Notes: generated from the letters alone by a model not told the origin. Positions 55,310 through 64,000 are shown, counted from the first letter of the stretch. The stretch is 64,000 nucleotides of DNA from Longimicrobiales bacterium (GCA_029245345.1 JAQWPM010000012.1:682001-746000); one strand, 5' to 3'. A program made the numbers and translations.

Positions 55310-56731
55310 TCAGTACTCCTCCATGATCGGTCGTGTCGCGGCGAACCGCTCCAAAATCTGTAGGGTCATCGCCACACCGCGGCGGACGTTCTCTTCGGTA
55401 ACGCGCTCATCATTTCCGTGGACACCGCTTCCATCTGCCTCAGGAGTCGCGGTCGCCTCGTAGCCATAGCTGACAATTCCCAGGTCGCGGAAGAAGTGGC
55501 TGTCCGTGAAACCACCCGAAACCTGGGGGACGAAATTGGCTCCCGGAAACGTCTCCAGCGTGACGTCTTGGACGGTTCGATAGAGCTCTGTGTCGGTGCT
55601 CGACACCGCGGGGCTGAAGCCCATCAGTACTTCGATCTCAACGTCGGGCCCGAGCACCCCTCCCATCTCCGCCAGCCAGGCGTCGGGGTCCTGGTCTGGA
55701 AGGAGTCGGCAATCGATCTCCGCCCAAACCTCCGGCGACACAACATTGATCTTGGAGCTGCCTTCGAAGCGCGTGATCGAGCACGTATTCCTCGTCAGCG
55801 TATGCATCCAGGGTTGATACGCCTGAAGCTCCCTCAGGACGCCTGGCTGCTCAATCGCAGTAGCAATGTCAGCGAAACGCGTGCGCCACGGCTCGGGATG
55901 GTCGCCAGCGGAGCCCTTAAAGTGCACGTCGACCGCCGGGATGATGCGCGCCTTGAATTCATGGACCCGGAGACGCTCGAGCGCCGCCACCATTTCTACC
56001 GCGGCGTAGGTCACTTGAGGACTCGATCCGTGCCCGGGGTTCGCGACCGTCGTCAGACGCAGCCAGTAGGGGACCTTCTGAGTCACCTCGACCCCGAACT
56101 GGATCTTCCCATCGACGACCCCACCACCGCCGCCTTCATTCAGGAGAAAGCCGACGCCTTCGAAGATCTCCGGGCGGTTCTCGACGAGCCACCCCGCTCC
56201 GAAGAAACCACCTGCTTCCTCATCCGCAGTAGCCACGAACATCACGTCGCGCTTCAACGGGATGCCGGACCGGTGCAACGCGAGAAATGTGGCGAGATGC
56301 AGAATACCTCCGGTCTTAGTATCCAACGCCCCTCGGCCATAGATGTATCCGTCTCGCAGTTCGCCGGAGAGCGGATCCGTCGTCCAAAAGCGCTCATCCG
56401 CCGGAACGACATCCATGTGGTGGATAAGCACCAGGGCTTCCTCGTCGCCTCCCTCGAGCCGAGCCCAGATATTTCCCCGTCCTGGGGCGGACTCCGCCAT
56501 CTCGTATTCGATCCCCTCGGCCTTGAAGATCTCCGCGAAGAACTCGGCGCCACGCGTCTCGTTCCCGGGCGGGTTGATCGTGTTGATGCCGATGTACTCC
56601 TGCAGCCAGGCTACGGCCTCGTCCTGGAGCGCTTCTAGATCGACTTGGGCCGACGCGTCGACCGGTGCAGCGAGGGCGAGAGCGGCAACGGCACACCATC
56701 CGCTGCAGGTCGTGAAGAGTCTGTTCGTCAT
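55310..56731 (-). CDS. M20 family metallopeptidase, exported
   Basis: This 473-residue protein begins at ATG 56731 with a signal peptide ending DASAQ. The zinc ligands and acids are in HHMDVVP, GRGALDTKTGGI, DEEAGGFFGAGW and the final VSGGFTDSHFF with EATATPEADGSGVHG. It hydrolyses short peptides or acylated amino acids outside the cytoplasm. It is followed immediately by the cupin gene. Confidence 0.92.
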   Translation of the reverse strand: MTNRLFTTCSGWCAVAALALAAPVDASAQVDLEALQDEAVAWLQEYIGINTINPPGNETRGAEFFAEIFKAEGIEYEMAESAPGRGNIWARLEGGDEEALVLIHHMDVVPADERFWTTDPLSGELRDGYIYGRGALDTKTGGILHLATFLALHRSGIPLKRDVMFVATADEEAGGFFGAGWLVENRPEIFEGVGFLLNEGGGGGVVDGKIQFGVEVTQKVPYWLRLTTVANPGHGSSPQVTYAAVEMVAALERLRVHEFKARIIPAVDVHFKGSAGDHPEPWRTRFADIATAIEQPGVLRELQAYQPWMHTLTRNTCSITRFEGSSKINVVSPEVWAEIDCRLLPDQDPDAWLAEMGGVLGPDVEIEVLMGFSPAVSSTDTELYRTVQDVTLETFPGANFVPQVSGGFTDSHFFRDLGIVSYGYEATATPEADGSGVHGNDERVTEENVRRGVAMTLQILERFAATRPIMEEY

Positions 56732-56851
56732 AAGCTTGGAACGTCTCGTTGGGTCGGGGGGAGTCGCCAAGATGCGACATAGACGGATCGGCTGGCAATC
56801 GAAGGCCTCCCCACCCATTCTTCCATACCCAATTCAAAACACGAGCGAACC

Positions 56852-58216
56852 ATGACCGATCCGCGCCCACCACAGTCACGTCGCAAGTTCTTGGGCAGTC
56901 TCGCCGCGGGTGCAGTCGCAGCTGGCGCGACCCCCCACGTCTTGAGTGCACGCGACCTGAGAGACGTCCACATCATACCAGGCCGCCGCCGATTCTCCGC
57001 CAACGATCAGGTCAATCTGGCTGTGATCGGAGCCGGCGGGATGGGGAACGCCGACGTCAACACGGCCCTGCAGATTCCTGGCGTAAAGCTCGTGGCAGCA
57101 GCGGACTGCTTCGATGGCCGGCTGCAGGACATCAAGGACCGGCACGGGGCGGACGTCTTCACTTCGCGGGACTACCGCGAGATCCTCGCTCGGGACGACA
57201 TCGACGCGGTGATCATTGGAACACCCGATCACTGGCACCAGCGCATTTCCATCGATGCGATGCGGGCCGGGAAGGGCGTGTACTGCGAGAAGCCAATGGT
57301 GCATAAGATCTCGGAGGGCGCAGAGTTGGTGCGCGTGCAGCAAGAGACCGGAATGACGTTCCAGGTCGGAAGCCAAGGCATGAGTTCGCTCGGCAACGAG
57401 AAGGCGAAACAACTTCTCGAAGAGGGCGCCATTGGTGAACTCAACTACGCCGAAGGCTTCTGGGCACGGAACGATCCGATCGGGGCCTGGCAGTATCCCA
57501 TCCCGGAGACCGCCTCCGAAGAGACAGTCGACTGGGACATGTTCCTGGGTGGCGCACCCCAACGAGACTACGACCCGCTTCGGATCTTCCGATGGAGGAA
57601 CTACCGGGACTACGGCACCGGAGTCTCAGGTGATCTCTTCGTGCATCTCTTCTCGAGCCTGCACTTCGTGACGTCTTCACATGGGCCACGGAAAGTCATG
57701 GCCCAAGGTGGACTCAGGTATTGGAAGGACGGGCGCGAGGTGCCAGACGTCTTGCTCGGCATGTTCGACTACCCCGAATCTGCAATGCACCCGGCCTTCA
57801 ACCTGTCGCTGCGCGTGAACTTCGTGGACGGCACTTCGGGTAGCACCTTCCTGCGACTCGTAGGGAACGAAGGTGCCATGGACGTCACGTGGACAGATGT
57901 GGTCCTGCGTCGGAACAAGTCTGTGGGTGCGACGGATGTCTTCAGTCAGATGAAGTCCGACGAAGCCGGCCAGGTCGTCGCCGCTCGCAAATCAATGCTT
58001 CCGCCCGCCGAGAGCGTCTACACTGCGGAAGCGGGCTACAAGGGCGCTCACTACGACCACTTCACCACCTTCTTCAACGGTGTCCGTGACGGCACGCCGG
58101 TCGTGGAAGATGCCACCTTCGGACTGCGCGCCGCTGCGCCTGCCCTTGCCTGCAACGACTCCTACTTCGACGAAAAGGTGATCTCTTGGGATCCCGAAGT
58201 GATGGAAGTGTTATGA
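56852..58216 (+). CDS. Tat-exported Gfo/Idh/MocA oxidoreductase
   Basis: This 454-residue protein has a twin-arginine signal (QSRRKFLGSLAAG, residues 8-20), an NAD-binding Rossmann segment VNLAVIGAGGMGNADV, and the EKPMVH lysine/proline motif near 150. It is a periplasmic, probably tight-binding nucleotide, sugar oxidoreductase. Its stop overlaps a DUF1080 gene (ATGA), as in 3-keto-sugar pathways where this enzyme oxidises the C3 hydroxyl before cleavage. Confidence 0.92.
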   Translation: MTDPRPPQSRRKFLGSLAAGAVAAGATPHVLSARDLRDVHIIPGRRRFSANDQVNLAVIGAGGMGNADVNTALQIPGVKLVAAADCFDGRLQDIKDRHGADVFTSRDYREILARDDIDAVIIGTPDHWHQRISIDAMRAGKGVYCEKPMVHKISEGAELVRVQQETGMTFQVGSQGMSSLGNEKAKQLLEEGAIGELNYAEGFWARNDPIGAWQYPIPETASEETVDWDMFLGGAPQRDYDPLRIFRWRNYRDYGTGVSGDLFVHLFSSLHFVTSSHGPRKVMAQGGLRYWKDGREVPDVLLGMFDYPESAMHPAFNLSLRVNFVDGTSGSTFLRLVGNEGAMDVTWTDVVLRRNKSVGATDVFSQMKSDEAGQVVAARKSMLPPAESVYTAEAGYKGAHYDHFTTFFNGVRDGTPVVEDATFGLRAAAPALACNDSYFDEKVISWDPEVMEVL

Positions 58217-58998
58217 CCACGAATACGACTAGCACGCTCGCCTTTATAGCGGCCGTCACCTTACTTGGTTCGGGAGCCTGCGCCGGTAGCGGAGAAGAAA
58301 CCGCTGACGCGTCCGCAGAGGACACAGCTGCGGCAGAGGTAGCCCACAATTCGCTGTCCGCCGAAGAAGCGGCAGGAGGGTGGACGCTGCTCTTCGACGG
58401 TGAAGCCATGGACCAGTGGCGCGGCTACGGGCGTGATGGCTTGCCCGAGACCTGGATCGTCGAGAACGGCGAAATGGTGCTTCAGGCATCCAGCGGGAAC
58501 ATGGACGGCGGTGACATCATCACAGTCGCCGAGTACACGGACTTTGAGTTGACCTTCGATTTCAAAGTGGGCCCCAGCGGAAACAGTGGCGTCTTCTACC
58601 GCGCTGTGGAGACTGACGGGAAGGGTCTTTGGCAGGTCTCCGCCGAGTACCAAGTGCTGGACGACCCGGCTTATCCTGAGTCCGACGACTGGGATCCACG
58701 TACGCACCGGACCGGGGAGAACTACGACCTCGAGGCCGCTGACAACCGAATTGTCCATCCGATTGGCGAATGGAATTCCGGGAAGATCGTCGCACGGGGG
58801 AATACGGTGCAGCACTGGCTCAACGGCACAATGACCGTCGAATACGAGCTGTACTCTGAAAAGTGGAACGGCCAAGTCGAGGCGAGCAAGTTCAGCGTTG
58901 AGGAGCACTATGCGCGGGCCCCGTCCGGCTCCATTGGCCTGCAGGACCACGGCACGCCGGTGTGGTATCGGAATATGAAAATCAGGGCGATGGAGTGA
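58213..58998 (+). CDS. DUF1080 (3-keto-disaccharide hydrolase) lipoprotein, copy 1
   Basis: This 261-residue protein has a lipoprotein signal (LGSGAC, Cys at about 24). The DUF1080 domain (about 60-258) has GWTLLFDGEAMDQWRGY, DFELTFDFKVGPSGNSGVFY and WNSGKIVARGNTVQHWLNG. It cleaves glycosidic bonds in 3-keto-glycosides and sits in the outer or inner membrane leaflet. Starts at ATG 58213; its stop and the next start overlap as TGATG. Confidence 0.9.
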   Translation: MTTNTTSTLAFIAAVTLLGSGACAGSGEETADASAEDTAAAEVAHNSLSAEEAAGGWTLLFDGEAMDQWRGYGRDGLPETWIVENGEMVLQASSGNMDGGDIITVAEYTDFELTFDFKVGPSGNSGVFYRAVETDGKGLWQVSAEYQVLDDPAYPESDDWDPRTHRTGENYDLEAADNRIVHPIGEWNSGKIVARGNTVQHWLNGTMTVEYELYSEKWNGQVEASKFSVEEHYARAPSGSIGLQDHGTPVWYRNMKIRAME

Positions 58999-59684
58999 TG
59001 GGCGGATATGCAGAGGAGCGTCCTGAGCCGGGCGCCGAAGCTGCCTGCTTGACCTTGTTTGCCGGCGTGCTCCCTGCGGACTTCGTTCGTGCGCTTGTGA
59101 TGGCGGCAGCCTTACTCGGCATCCTCATGACGCCCCTTGGGGCCCAGGAGGCCGTGTCCATCTTCAACGGCGAGAGCTTGGACGGGTGGACCATCCACGG
59201 CACCGAGCTCTGGTATGTCGACGGAGGTGACCTGATCTGTGAGAGCGGCCCGGACGCTCAATACGGGTACCTCCGTACCGACGAGACCTACCAAGACTTC
59301 GAACTCACACTCGAGTTCAAACAGGAGGCCGACGGCAACTCAGGAGTGTTCTTCCGCTCCACTATCGATGGCGTCCGTATCAGCGGCTGGCAGGCCGAAG
59401 TCGCACCGCCGGGGCTGTACACGGGGGGTATCTACGAATCATACGGACGCGGTTGGCTGATCCAGCCAGAAGCGGACCGTGACGCGGCACTCAAGATGGG
59501 CGATTGGAACGAGATGAGAATCAGGGTCGTAGGGGATCATGTAACGACCTGGATCAACGGCACCGAGATGATCGACCTCGTGGACGAAGGAATCGGAAAG
59601 GGCGCGGGTCACATCGCCCTCCAGATCCACGACGGGGGCGGCATCAAGGTCCGCTGGCGCAACTTGAAGGTGGCTGAGCTTTGA
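58998..59684 (+). CDS. DUF1080 hydrolase, copy 2
   Basis: This 228-residue protein (ATG 58998; ATG 59100 would leave a neat signal MAAALLGILMTPLGAQ) has SIFNGESLDGWTIHG, FELTLEFKQEADGNSGVFFR and WNEMRIRVVGDHVTTWING. It is a divergent second copy, not a recent duplication of the first. The two probably handle different glycosides. Overlaps the next gene by TTGA. Confidence 0.88.
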   Translation: MGGYAEERPEPGAEAACLTLFAGVLPADFVRALVMAAALLGILMTPLGAQEAVSIFNGESLDGWTIHGTELWYVDGGDLICESGPDAQYGYLRTDETYQDFELTLEFKQEADGNSGVFFRSTIDGVRISGWQAEVAPPGLYTGGIYESYGRGWLIQPEADRDAALKMGDWNEMRIRVVGDHVTTWINGTEMIDLVDEGIGKGAGHIALQIHDGGGIKVRWRNLKVAEL

Positions 59685-59908
59685 CCGACAACTTGCCGGA
59701 ACGGATCTACACCGAAGCGGATCTCACAAAGGGACGCCGCAACGCCAAGATGATGGGGTGGGTGCAGGGCGGAGCCGTAGTCTTCTTGGGCGGGCTGGTG
59801 CTGCAGTTCGTGAGTTGGGTACCCATCGTGCTGGGCATTGGAGTAGTCGGGTACGTCGGCTACAAGCTGCTGACACGCAGCTCAAAGCACGAGCCCACAG
59901 AGGCGTAA
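59681..59908 (+). CDS. Small membrane protein, hypothetical
   Basis: This 75-residue protein (TTG start 59681, overlapping the DUF1080 stop) has two hydrophobic segments, GGAVVFLGGLVLQFVS and WVPIVLGIGVVGYVGY. No family recognised. It is translationally coupled to the DUF1080 genes. Confidence 0.6.
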   Translation: MTDNLPERIYTEADLTKGRRNAKMMGWVQGGAVVFLGGLVLQFVSWVPIVLGIGVVGYVGYKLLTRSSKHEPTEA

Positions 59909-59928
59909 GCGACCTTCTTCGCGTCGAG

Positions 59929-61161
59929 TCACCCCGCGGGCCTCCGGTAGATCTCTCCGCCCTTCATCACAAAGACCGTACTCCGAAGCGCATTGATGTC
60001 CTGGAGCGGATCACCGAGGACCGCGATCACATCTGCGTACTTCCCCGCAGCCAGGTCGCCCACATCCGGTATTTGGAGAGCCTCAGCAGCACGGGACGTG
60101 GCACTGACGATCGCGTCCTTGGTCGACTGGCCCGCCTCGACCCGACGCACGAATTCGATGGCCGTATCTCCCGACCACACCCATCCACGATTGGCGTCAG
60201 TGCTGAAGATGATCGGGACGCCCCGCTCAACAGCGGTGGTGAATATCGCCGTCCGTGGCGGGAGCAGCCGCGCGGTCCACTCCAGCGCCTCCTCCGAAAA
60301 GCCCATGCGGTCGCCGTTCGCAAGGTAGTACTCCGACAAGTACAGGTTCGGTGAATAGAACGCCCCCCGTTCGATCATCAGATCGAGAACGGTTTCGTCG
60401 ACCAGCGATCCGTGTTCAATAGTCCGGGCCCCGGCCTCAATGGCCCGTCGCGCTGCCTCGGCGGCGTGTGCGTGCGCCGATGTCGGAAGTCCCGCCTGCG
60501 AAGCCTCGTCGATGGCCCACTCCAGCTGTTCTTGGGAGTAGTTGGGGGTGCCCCCGGACCGACTGCTACGGCTCGCGAAGATCTTGAGCCAGTCGATTCC
60601 GGATTCGATACCCCTGCGAACAAAAGCTCGGACTTCTTCCTCCGTCGCGACTCCTTCGTCAACGCGGTCGCCCTCCGCGGCGACCACGACCCCGTCCGTC
60701 ATGCCCTGGCCGGAAACGAGCAATCGCGGACCGGGGACGATTCCGGCATTGATGCCGTCTCTGAGGAGCACATCGGAGAAGTCGGGACTGCCGAGTGTTC
60801 TGACCGTGGTAAACCCGCTTAAGAGAAGGGCTTCGGCCGAAGACGCCCCCACGATACCGGTCTCCGTATCCCGTGGCTCGCCCGCAAAGGCGTACGTGAT
60901 GTGTACGTGACTGTCGATCAACCCAGGCAACAACGTCACGTCGCCCAGATCAATAACCTCAACATCGCCCGCGGCGTTAACCGCGGAGCCTACTGCCACA
61001 ATTCGGTCACCACGAATCAGGACCTGAGCTGGCGAAATCGGTTCTCCGAGACCGTCGATCCCCCGATCTGCAGTAAGCAGAACGTCTTTCGGCCCATCCG
61101 CTGGAGCGGCACAAGCCGCAACAGACATCAGCGTCGCCGCGACAACGGCCCGCATACGCAT
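59929..61161 (-). CDS. Amidohydrolase-superfamily protein, exported
   Basis: The 410-residue product starts at ATG 61161 (MRMRAVVAATLMSVAACAA), with a lipobox-like AAC. Metal ligands are in LIDSHVHIT, a later HAHAAEAARR and EHGSLVDE, and an Asp in FSTDANRGW. It is a metal-dependent hydrolase of the imidazolonepropionase/cytosine-deaminase-like group. Substrate unknown. It follows the M1 aminopeptidase with one-base overlap region. Confidence 0.9.
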   Translation of the reverse strand: MRMRAVVAATLMSVAACAAPADGPKDVLLTADRGIDGLGEPISPAQVLIRGDRIVAVGSAVNAAGDVEVIDLGDVTLLPGLIDSHVHITYAFAGEPRDTETGIVGASSAEALLLSGFTTVRTLGSPDFSDVLLRDGINAGIVPGPRLLVSGQGMTDGVVVAAEGDRVDEGVATEEEVRAFVRRGIESGIDWLKIFASRSSRSGGTPNYSQEQLEWAIDEASQAGLPTSAHAHAAEAARRAIEAGARTIEHGSLVDETVLDLMIERGAFYSPNLYLSEYYLANGDRMGFSEEALEWTARLLPPRTAIFTTAVERGVPIIFSTDANRGWVWSGDTAIEFVRRVEAGQSTKDAIVSATSRAAEALQIPDVGDLAAGKYADVIAVLGDPLQDINALRSTVFVMKGGEIYRRPAG

Positions 61162-61163
61162 CA

Positions 61164-62810
61164 CTACCGCCCCCTCGGACCGAAGTCCGACTGAAAGAGC
61201 GCCCAGGTATCTGGATCCAGGCGGACATTCACCGGCTCACCGGGCACGGAGATCACAAAACGTTGTAAATCGCCAGTGATTTCAACGGTTTCCATTACAT
61301 CTGCGATCTGATCACCGTCCATGTCGACCCCGATCTCGAGCGGCATCACGAACGAACCGACGTCTTGGACCTGATTCAGCTCGACCCGGACCGCCTGGGC
61401 AGTCTCATCGTAGACCCACCAGCCTTGGAGCGACGGATTGCCTCCCTGCCGAAGCCACTGATCGAAGAACACCTGATGATCCTGACCTGAGGCCTCTTCC
61501 ATGACCTCCATGAACTGATCCGTGGAAGTCGTTCCGTTCATATAACGAGCGTAGTAGGTCCGGATTCCCTCCCAAAACGCCTCGTCCCCCATGCGTTTCC
61601 GAAGCATATGGAGGACCCAGGCACCCTTTTGGTAGGTAATTCCGCTGGTAACGAGCGCCATGTCAGCCAAATCGTCATGTACGATGCGGTATTCCGGGGC
61701 ATCCACGTACATCGGCCAGATCCGGTCGGCAGCCTGCTGAAGTCCGGAAACGAAATCGTCCCGACCATACGCGTGCTCTCGGTAGAGCAGCGTGAAGTAG
61801 GTGGCGAAGCCTTCACTCAGCCATACGTCGTCCCAGTCGGCCTCTGTTACCGCGTTTCCGAACCACTGATGTGCGATCTCGTGGATGACGACGTTCCGCC
61901 ACCTGTCCGTGCGCTCGCCGGTGACAGAGTTATCGCTGTACATGATGGCGGACGCCGCCTCCATGCCTCCGCCTGTGGCCGGCGATGTGATGTTCGCCAG
62001 CTTCTCGTAGGCGAACGGCCCCACATACTCGTCGTAAAACTCGAGGACCTGTTTCGTGGGGACGGCGAAGTCGTAGAAGCCTGCGTCCCGGTCCTGAGCA
62101 TAGACCCAGGTTTGGATCTGCTTGCCCTGGAAGTCGTCCACTTGTTGGACGGCGAATCGGGCGACGCCGAGCACGAAGAGCCACGGCGAGATGGGGACCG
62201 ACTGCTTCCAGTGCGTCAGGCGGTTCCCGTTGCCGAGGTCCGTCTCTTCGAGAACGAGTCCGTTCGACACGACCTGATAATGGGCCGGAGCAGTGACCAA
62301 GAATTCACTCGTGGCCTTCTCACCGACGTGGTCCACGGTCGGCAACCAATTGTGAACTCGGTTAGGCCAATTGTCGCTGAAGAAGGTCCGGTCACCGTAC
62401 TTGTTCGGACCGATCTGGAGGCCGGCTACCGGAACCCCACGGTAGTCGATCGTGACGCTCACGCGTCCCCCAGCCCGACCCGTCTCGGCGAGGCGGATGT
62501 TGAGGACGTCAGACCGGTGTGTGAAGTCCAAAGAGGCTCCGTCGGACATCACCGAAAGGACCTCCATTCCCCGGCCACCTGAGGCGATCGACGTCAGGTC
62601 CAGCGGCAAGTCGACAACGCCACTTCCGGTGAACAGAACGGTCACGGTCGCACGCCCGGCGATCTCGTCCGAGTCGTCAGCAAGCGCGAGCTCAAACCGG
62701 TAGTGCTCTATGTCGATTCCGATCCGGCGGGGGTAGTCGTCAGGCGTACTCGACGACGCAGCCGCCACCAATACGAGACCAATGACCAATGCAGAACGCC
62801 AAGCGCGCAT
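61164..62810 (-). CDS. M1-family aminopeptidase, exported
   Basis: The 548-residue product starts at ATG 62810 with a signal peptide. The exopeptidase motif GGMEAAS (281-287) and zinc motif HEIAHQWFGN (His310, Glu311, His314) with the third ligand Glu333 in WLSEGFATYF are complete. It removes N-terminal amino acids from peptides in the periplasm. It is in an operon with the amidohydrolase. Confidence 0.93.
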   Translation of the reverse strand: MRAWRSALVIGLVLVAAASSSTPDDYPRRIGIDIEHYRFELALADDSDEIAGRATVTVLFTGSGVVDLPLDLTSIASGGRGMEVLSVMSDGASLDFTHRSDVLNIRLAETGRAGGRVSVTIDYRGVPVAGLQIGPNKYGDRTFFSDNWPNRVHNWLPTVDHVGEKATSEFLVTAPAHYQVVSNGLVLEETDLGNGNRLTHWKQSVPISPWLFVLGVARFAVQQVDDFQGKQIQTWVYAQDRDAGFYDFAVPTKQVLEFYDEYVGPFAYEKLANITSPATGGGMEAASAIMYSDNSVTGERTDRWRNVVIHEIAHQWFGNAVTEADWDDVWLSEGFATYFTLLYREHAYGRDDFVSGLQQAADRIWPMYVDAPEYRIVHDDLADMALVTSGITYQKGAWVLHMLRKRMGDEAFWEGIRTYYARYMNGTTSTDQFMEVMEEASGQDHQVFFDQWLRQGGNPSLQGWWVYDETAQAVRVELNQVQDVGSFVMPLEIGVDMDGDQIADVMETVEITGDLQRFVISVPGEPVNVRLDPDTWALFQSDFGPRGR

Positions 62811-62922
62811 GGAGCCTCCAAATGGATGTGGGGCGAGGAACATGCCCCTCCAGCGGGCTGCCAGCAACGGCTTCGTTTGCCGGCAACCCCTAACGGGGTA
62901 GTCATGTTGAATCGATCCTCGA

Positions 62923-62952
62923 TTGTGTAACTTATTGTGTGACTTTTCACAC
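62923..62952. promoter_or_regulatory. Likely vapBC operator/promoter region
   Basis: GTGTGA (62937-62942) and TCACAC (62947-62952) form a perfect inverted repeat with a four-base centre, just before the vapB ATG. Overlapping it are direct repeats TTGTGTAAC (62923-62931) and TTGTGTGAC (62935-62943). This fits binding of a ribbon-helix-helix antitoxin dimer pair. A TTGAAT at 62907 is a possible -35 element. Confidence 0.65.
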
Positions 62953-62956
62953 ATCT

Positions 62957-63166
62957 ATGGAAACGACGATGGCCACGAACCTCGCGTTGGACCCCGATTT
63001 ACTCGAAGAAGCCTTTGTTGTCAGCGGTGAACGCACGAAGAAGGCGGCGGTCACGAAGGCTCTGAAAGAGTTCGTAGCGCGCCGTCGGCAAATGGATATC
63101 CTCGACTTATTCGACGCCTTGGACTGGGACCCCTACGACTTCAAGACCAAGCGTACACGGTCGTGA
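62957..63166 (+). CDS. vapB: VapB antitoxin
   Basis: This 69-residue protein matches VapB (pfam VapB_antitoxin): a DNA-binding beta-strand NLALDPDLLEEAF, the helix ERTKKAAVTKALKEFVAR and a C-terminal toxin-binding tail (LFDALDWDPYD). ATG 62957 or 62969 can be used. It overlaps vapC by GTGA and most likely represses its own promoter through the repeats just upstream. Confidence 0.9.
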   Translation: METTMATNLALDPDLLEEAFVVSGERTKKAAVTKALKEFVARRRQMDILDLFDALDWDPYDFKTKRTRS

Positions 63167-63576
63167 GACTCCTCGTAGACACCTCCGTGTGGTCTCTCGC
63201 ATTTCGCAACAACGCCCCGTCCACGCTCCCCAAGATTCGCAGACTCGCTCAGGCGCTCCGGGAAGGTGAGCAGGTGTTCACGACGGGGCTCGTCCTTCAA
63301 GAACTGCTCCAAGGCTTCCCTGACGACGAGGCTCGCGACCTGATTCTGGAGCGCTTTAGTGTACTCCCGCACGTCGTCCCGGACGGACGAGACTACGTGG
63401 ACGCGGCTGAGCTCCGCCGCCGGCTAGCGTCGGAAGGACTCCGTATCGGAACGATCGATGCCCTTCTGGCTCAGCTCTGCCTGAGGCACGATCTGACGCT
63501 CCTCACGACAGACCTCGCGTTCAATCGTGTCGCGGAGATGACGTCGCTGTCGGTCGTGCGGGGAGGGGCAGCGTAA
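63163..63576 (+). CDS. vapC: VapC toxin (PIN-domain ribonuclease)
   Basis: This 137-residue PIN-domain protein starts with RLLVDTSVWSLAF (Asp6). Glu47 (LQELLQG), Asp99 (GTIDALLAQ) and Asp117 (LLTTDLAF) complete the acidic Mg site. VapC cuts RNA, often a tRNA or rRNA loop, when VapB is degraded. GTG start overlaps vapB stop. The module is complete and apparently intact. Confidence 0.93.
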   Translation: MRLLVDTSVWSLAFRNNAPSTLPKIRRLAQALREGEQVFTTGLVLQELLQGFPDDEARDLILERFSVLPHVVPDGRDYVDAAELRRRLASEGLRIGTIDALLAQLCLRHDLTLLTTDLAFNRVAEMTSLSVVRGGAA

Positions 63577-63609
63577 AGGGGGGAACCGGTCACCCTGTCC
63601 GCCCCCTTT
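63575..63609. terminator. Bidirectional terminator between vapC and cysK
   Basis: AAAGGGGG (63575-63582) is exactly complementary to CCCCCTTT (63602-63609), with a loop of 19 bases. It reads symmetrically and lies between two converging genes, with the vapC stop inside its left arm. Confidence 0.6.
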
Positions 63610-63641
63610 CGCCACGCACATCGCTGCCCGTTGCGGACCGT

Positions 63642-64000
63642 CTAATCGTCCGAGAAGAGGTCCGTCGAGACGTAGCGCTCAGCGAAGGACGGCAGCACTA
63701 CGACGATCGTCTTGTCGTCCATCCCAGCGCGCTTGGCAATCTGAATCGCAGCCCAGATCGCAGCCCCTGCGGAAATCCCGCAAGGAAGCCCCTCGACCTT
63801 CGCGACGTCCCTCGCCATCGCGAAAGCATCCTCGTTCACGATCGTCATCACTTCGTCCACGAGGTCCATGTTGAGAACGTCGGGTGCGAAGCCAGCACCA
63901 ATGCCCTGGATCATGTTCCCAGGGCCCGGTTCACCTCCGGAGAGGACCGGGCTTGTCACCGGCTCGAGGGCAACAGAGTGGAGGTTCGGGTTCTTCTCTT
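63642..64000 (-). CDS. cysK: Cysteine synthase (CysK), C-terminal part
   Basis: The frame is open to the window end; 119 residues are visible, ending TDLFSDD. Recognisable are [40 protein letters not shown] and [15 protein letters not shown], typical of O-acetylserine sulfhydrylase A C-termini. It makes cysteine from O-acetylserine and sulfide. The PLP lysine lies beyond the window. Confidence 0.94.
   Translation of the reverse strand, partial: EKNPNLHSVALEPVTSPVLSGGEPGPGNMIQGIGAGFAPDVLNMDLVDEVMTIVNEDAFAMARDVAKVEGLPCGISAGAAIWAAIQIAKRAGMDDKTIVVVLPSFAERYVSTDLFSDD

Noticed and set aside
55418-56638. A 406-residue plus-strand frame opposite the M20 peptidase
   Set aside because: Shadow of the real gene; no motifs, and the M20 zinc ligands are intact on the other strand.

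Overview
The window is high-GC bacterial chromosome with dense, mostly short operons. Many genes overlap at ATGA, GTGA, TTGA or TGATG junctions. No rRNA, tRNA, phage, insertion sequence or CRISPR array was seen. Gene content suggests a heterotroph with an outer membrane from the Gemmatimonadota/Acidobacteriota-like part of the tree. The clues are many exported peptidases (S9, M1, M6, M20), lipoproteins, DUF1080/Gfo-Idh sugar genes, a remnant of an ADOP-type permease, c-type cytochromes, and a SUF system carrying sufU and a Rieske gene. The phylum is inferred from gene content only. The base calls look like ordinary draft or metagenome sequence, and some broken genes could be assembly or sequencing errors.

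Layout. 1-3.7 kb: end of a penicillin-acylase-type hydrolase, a fatty acid desaturase, a 40-codon VOC gene stub and a GT-C-like membrane protein. 3.7-12.3 kb: lutABC for L-lactate oxidation coupled to a cyclase-family lipoprotein; then a cyclophilin lipoprotein, an APC permease, a split TPP-dependent decarboxylase and a COG2509 flavoprotein. 12.35-12.85 kb: two facing gene stubs (aspartokinase and acetylornithine-aminotransferase-like). 13-18.3 kb: an RG-rich Spy-like protein, an M6 protease with its lipoprotein partner, and a large Ig/LVIVD-repeat secreted protein. 18.3-21.1 kb: permease and DUF885 remnants, a truncated PLP desulfhydrase, a TauE exporter and a patatin. 21.2-27.6 kb: sufC-B-D-Rieske-S-U plus an alkyltransferase. 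27.6-37.2 kb: an AMIN-like lipoprotein, a porin, a D-amino-acid-dehydrogenase-like enzyme, an MDR dehydrogenase, small lipoproteins, a GNAT enzyme, an S9 peptidase and a sodium symporter.

37.3-42.4 kb is the most unusual block. It holds a cytochrome c domain fused to an outer-membrane beta-barrel, a pentaheme cytochrome, a small membrane protein, an exported triple helix-hairpin-helix protein and a PQQ-type sugar dehydrogenase. It may be an electron-transfer module running between periplasm and outer membrane. 42.6-46.4 kb: a DASS transporter, a thiolase, a thioesterase and two unexplained stubs. 46.7-52.4 kb: a tightly coupled molybdenum hydroxylase operon. Its FAD subunit carries the four-cysteine loop typical of 4-hydroxybenzoyl-CoA reductase, and a DUF1460 amidase-like gene sits inside the operon. 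52.6-64 kb: a bacilliredoxin, small secreted and SRPBCC proteins, a frameshifted DUF1028 gene, a cupin, an M20 peptidase, a Gfo/Idh-DUF1080-DUF1080 sugar operon, an amidohydrolase, an M1 aminopeptidase, a vapBC module with a visible operator, and the end of cysK.

Two window-wide patterns stand out. Several truncated genes meet at abrupt junctions, suggesting repeated deletion or recombination. Three downstream genes have no usable ATG/GTG/TTG start but are in frame with a CTG that overlaps the upstream stop as CTGA.
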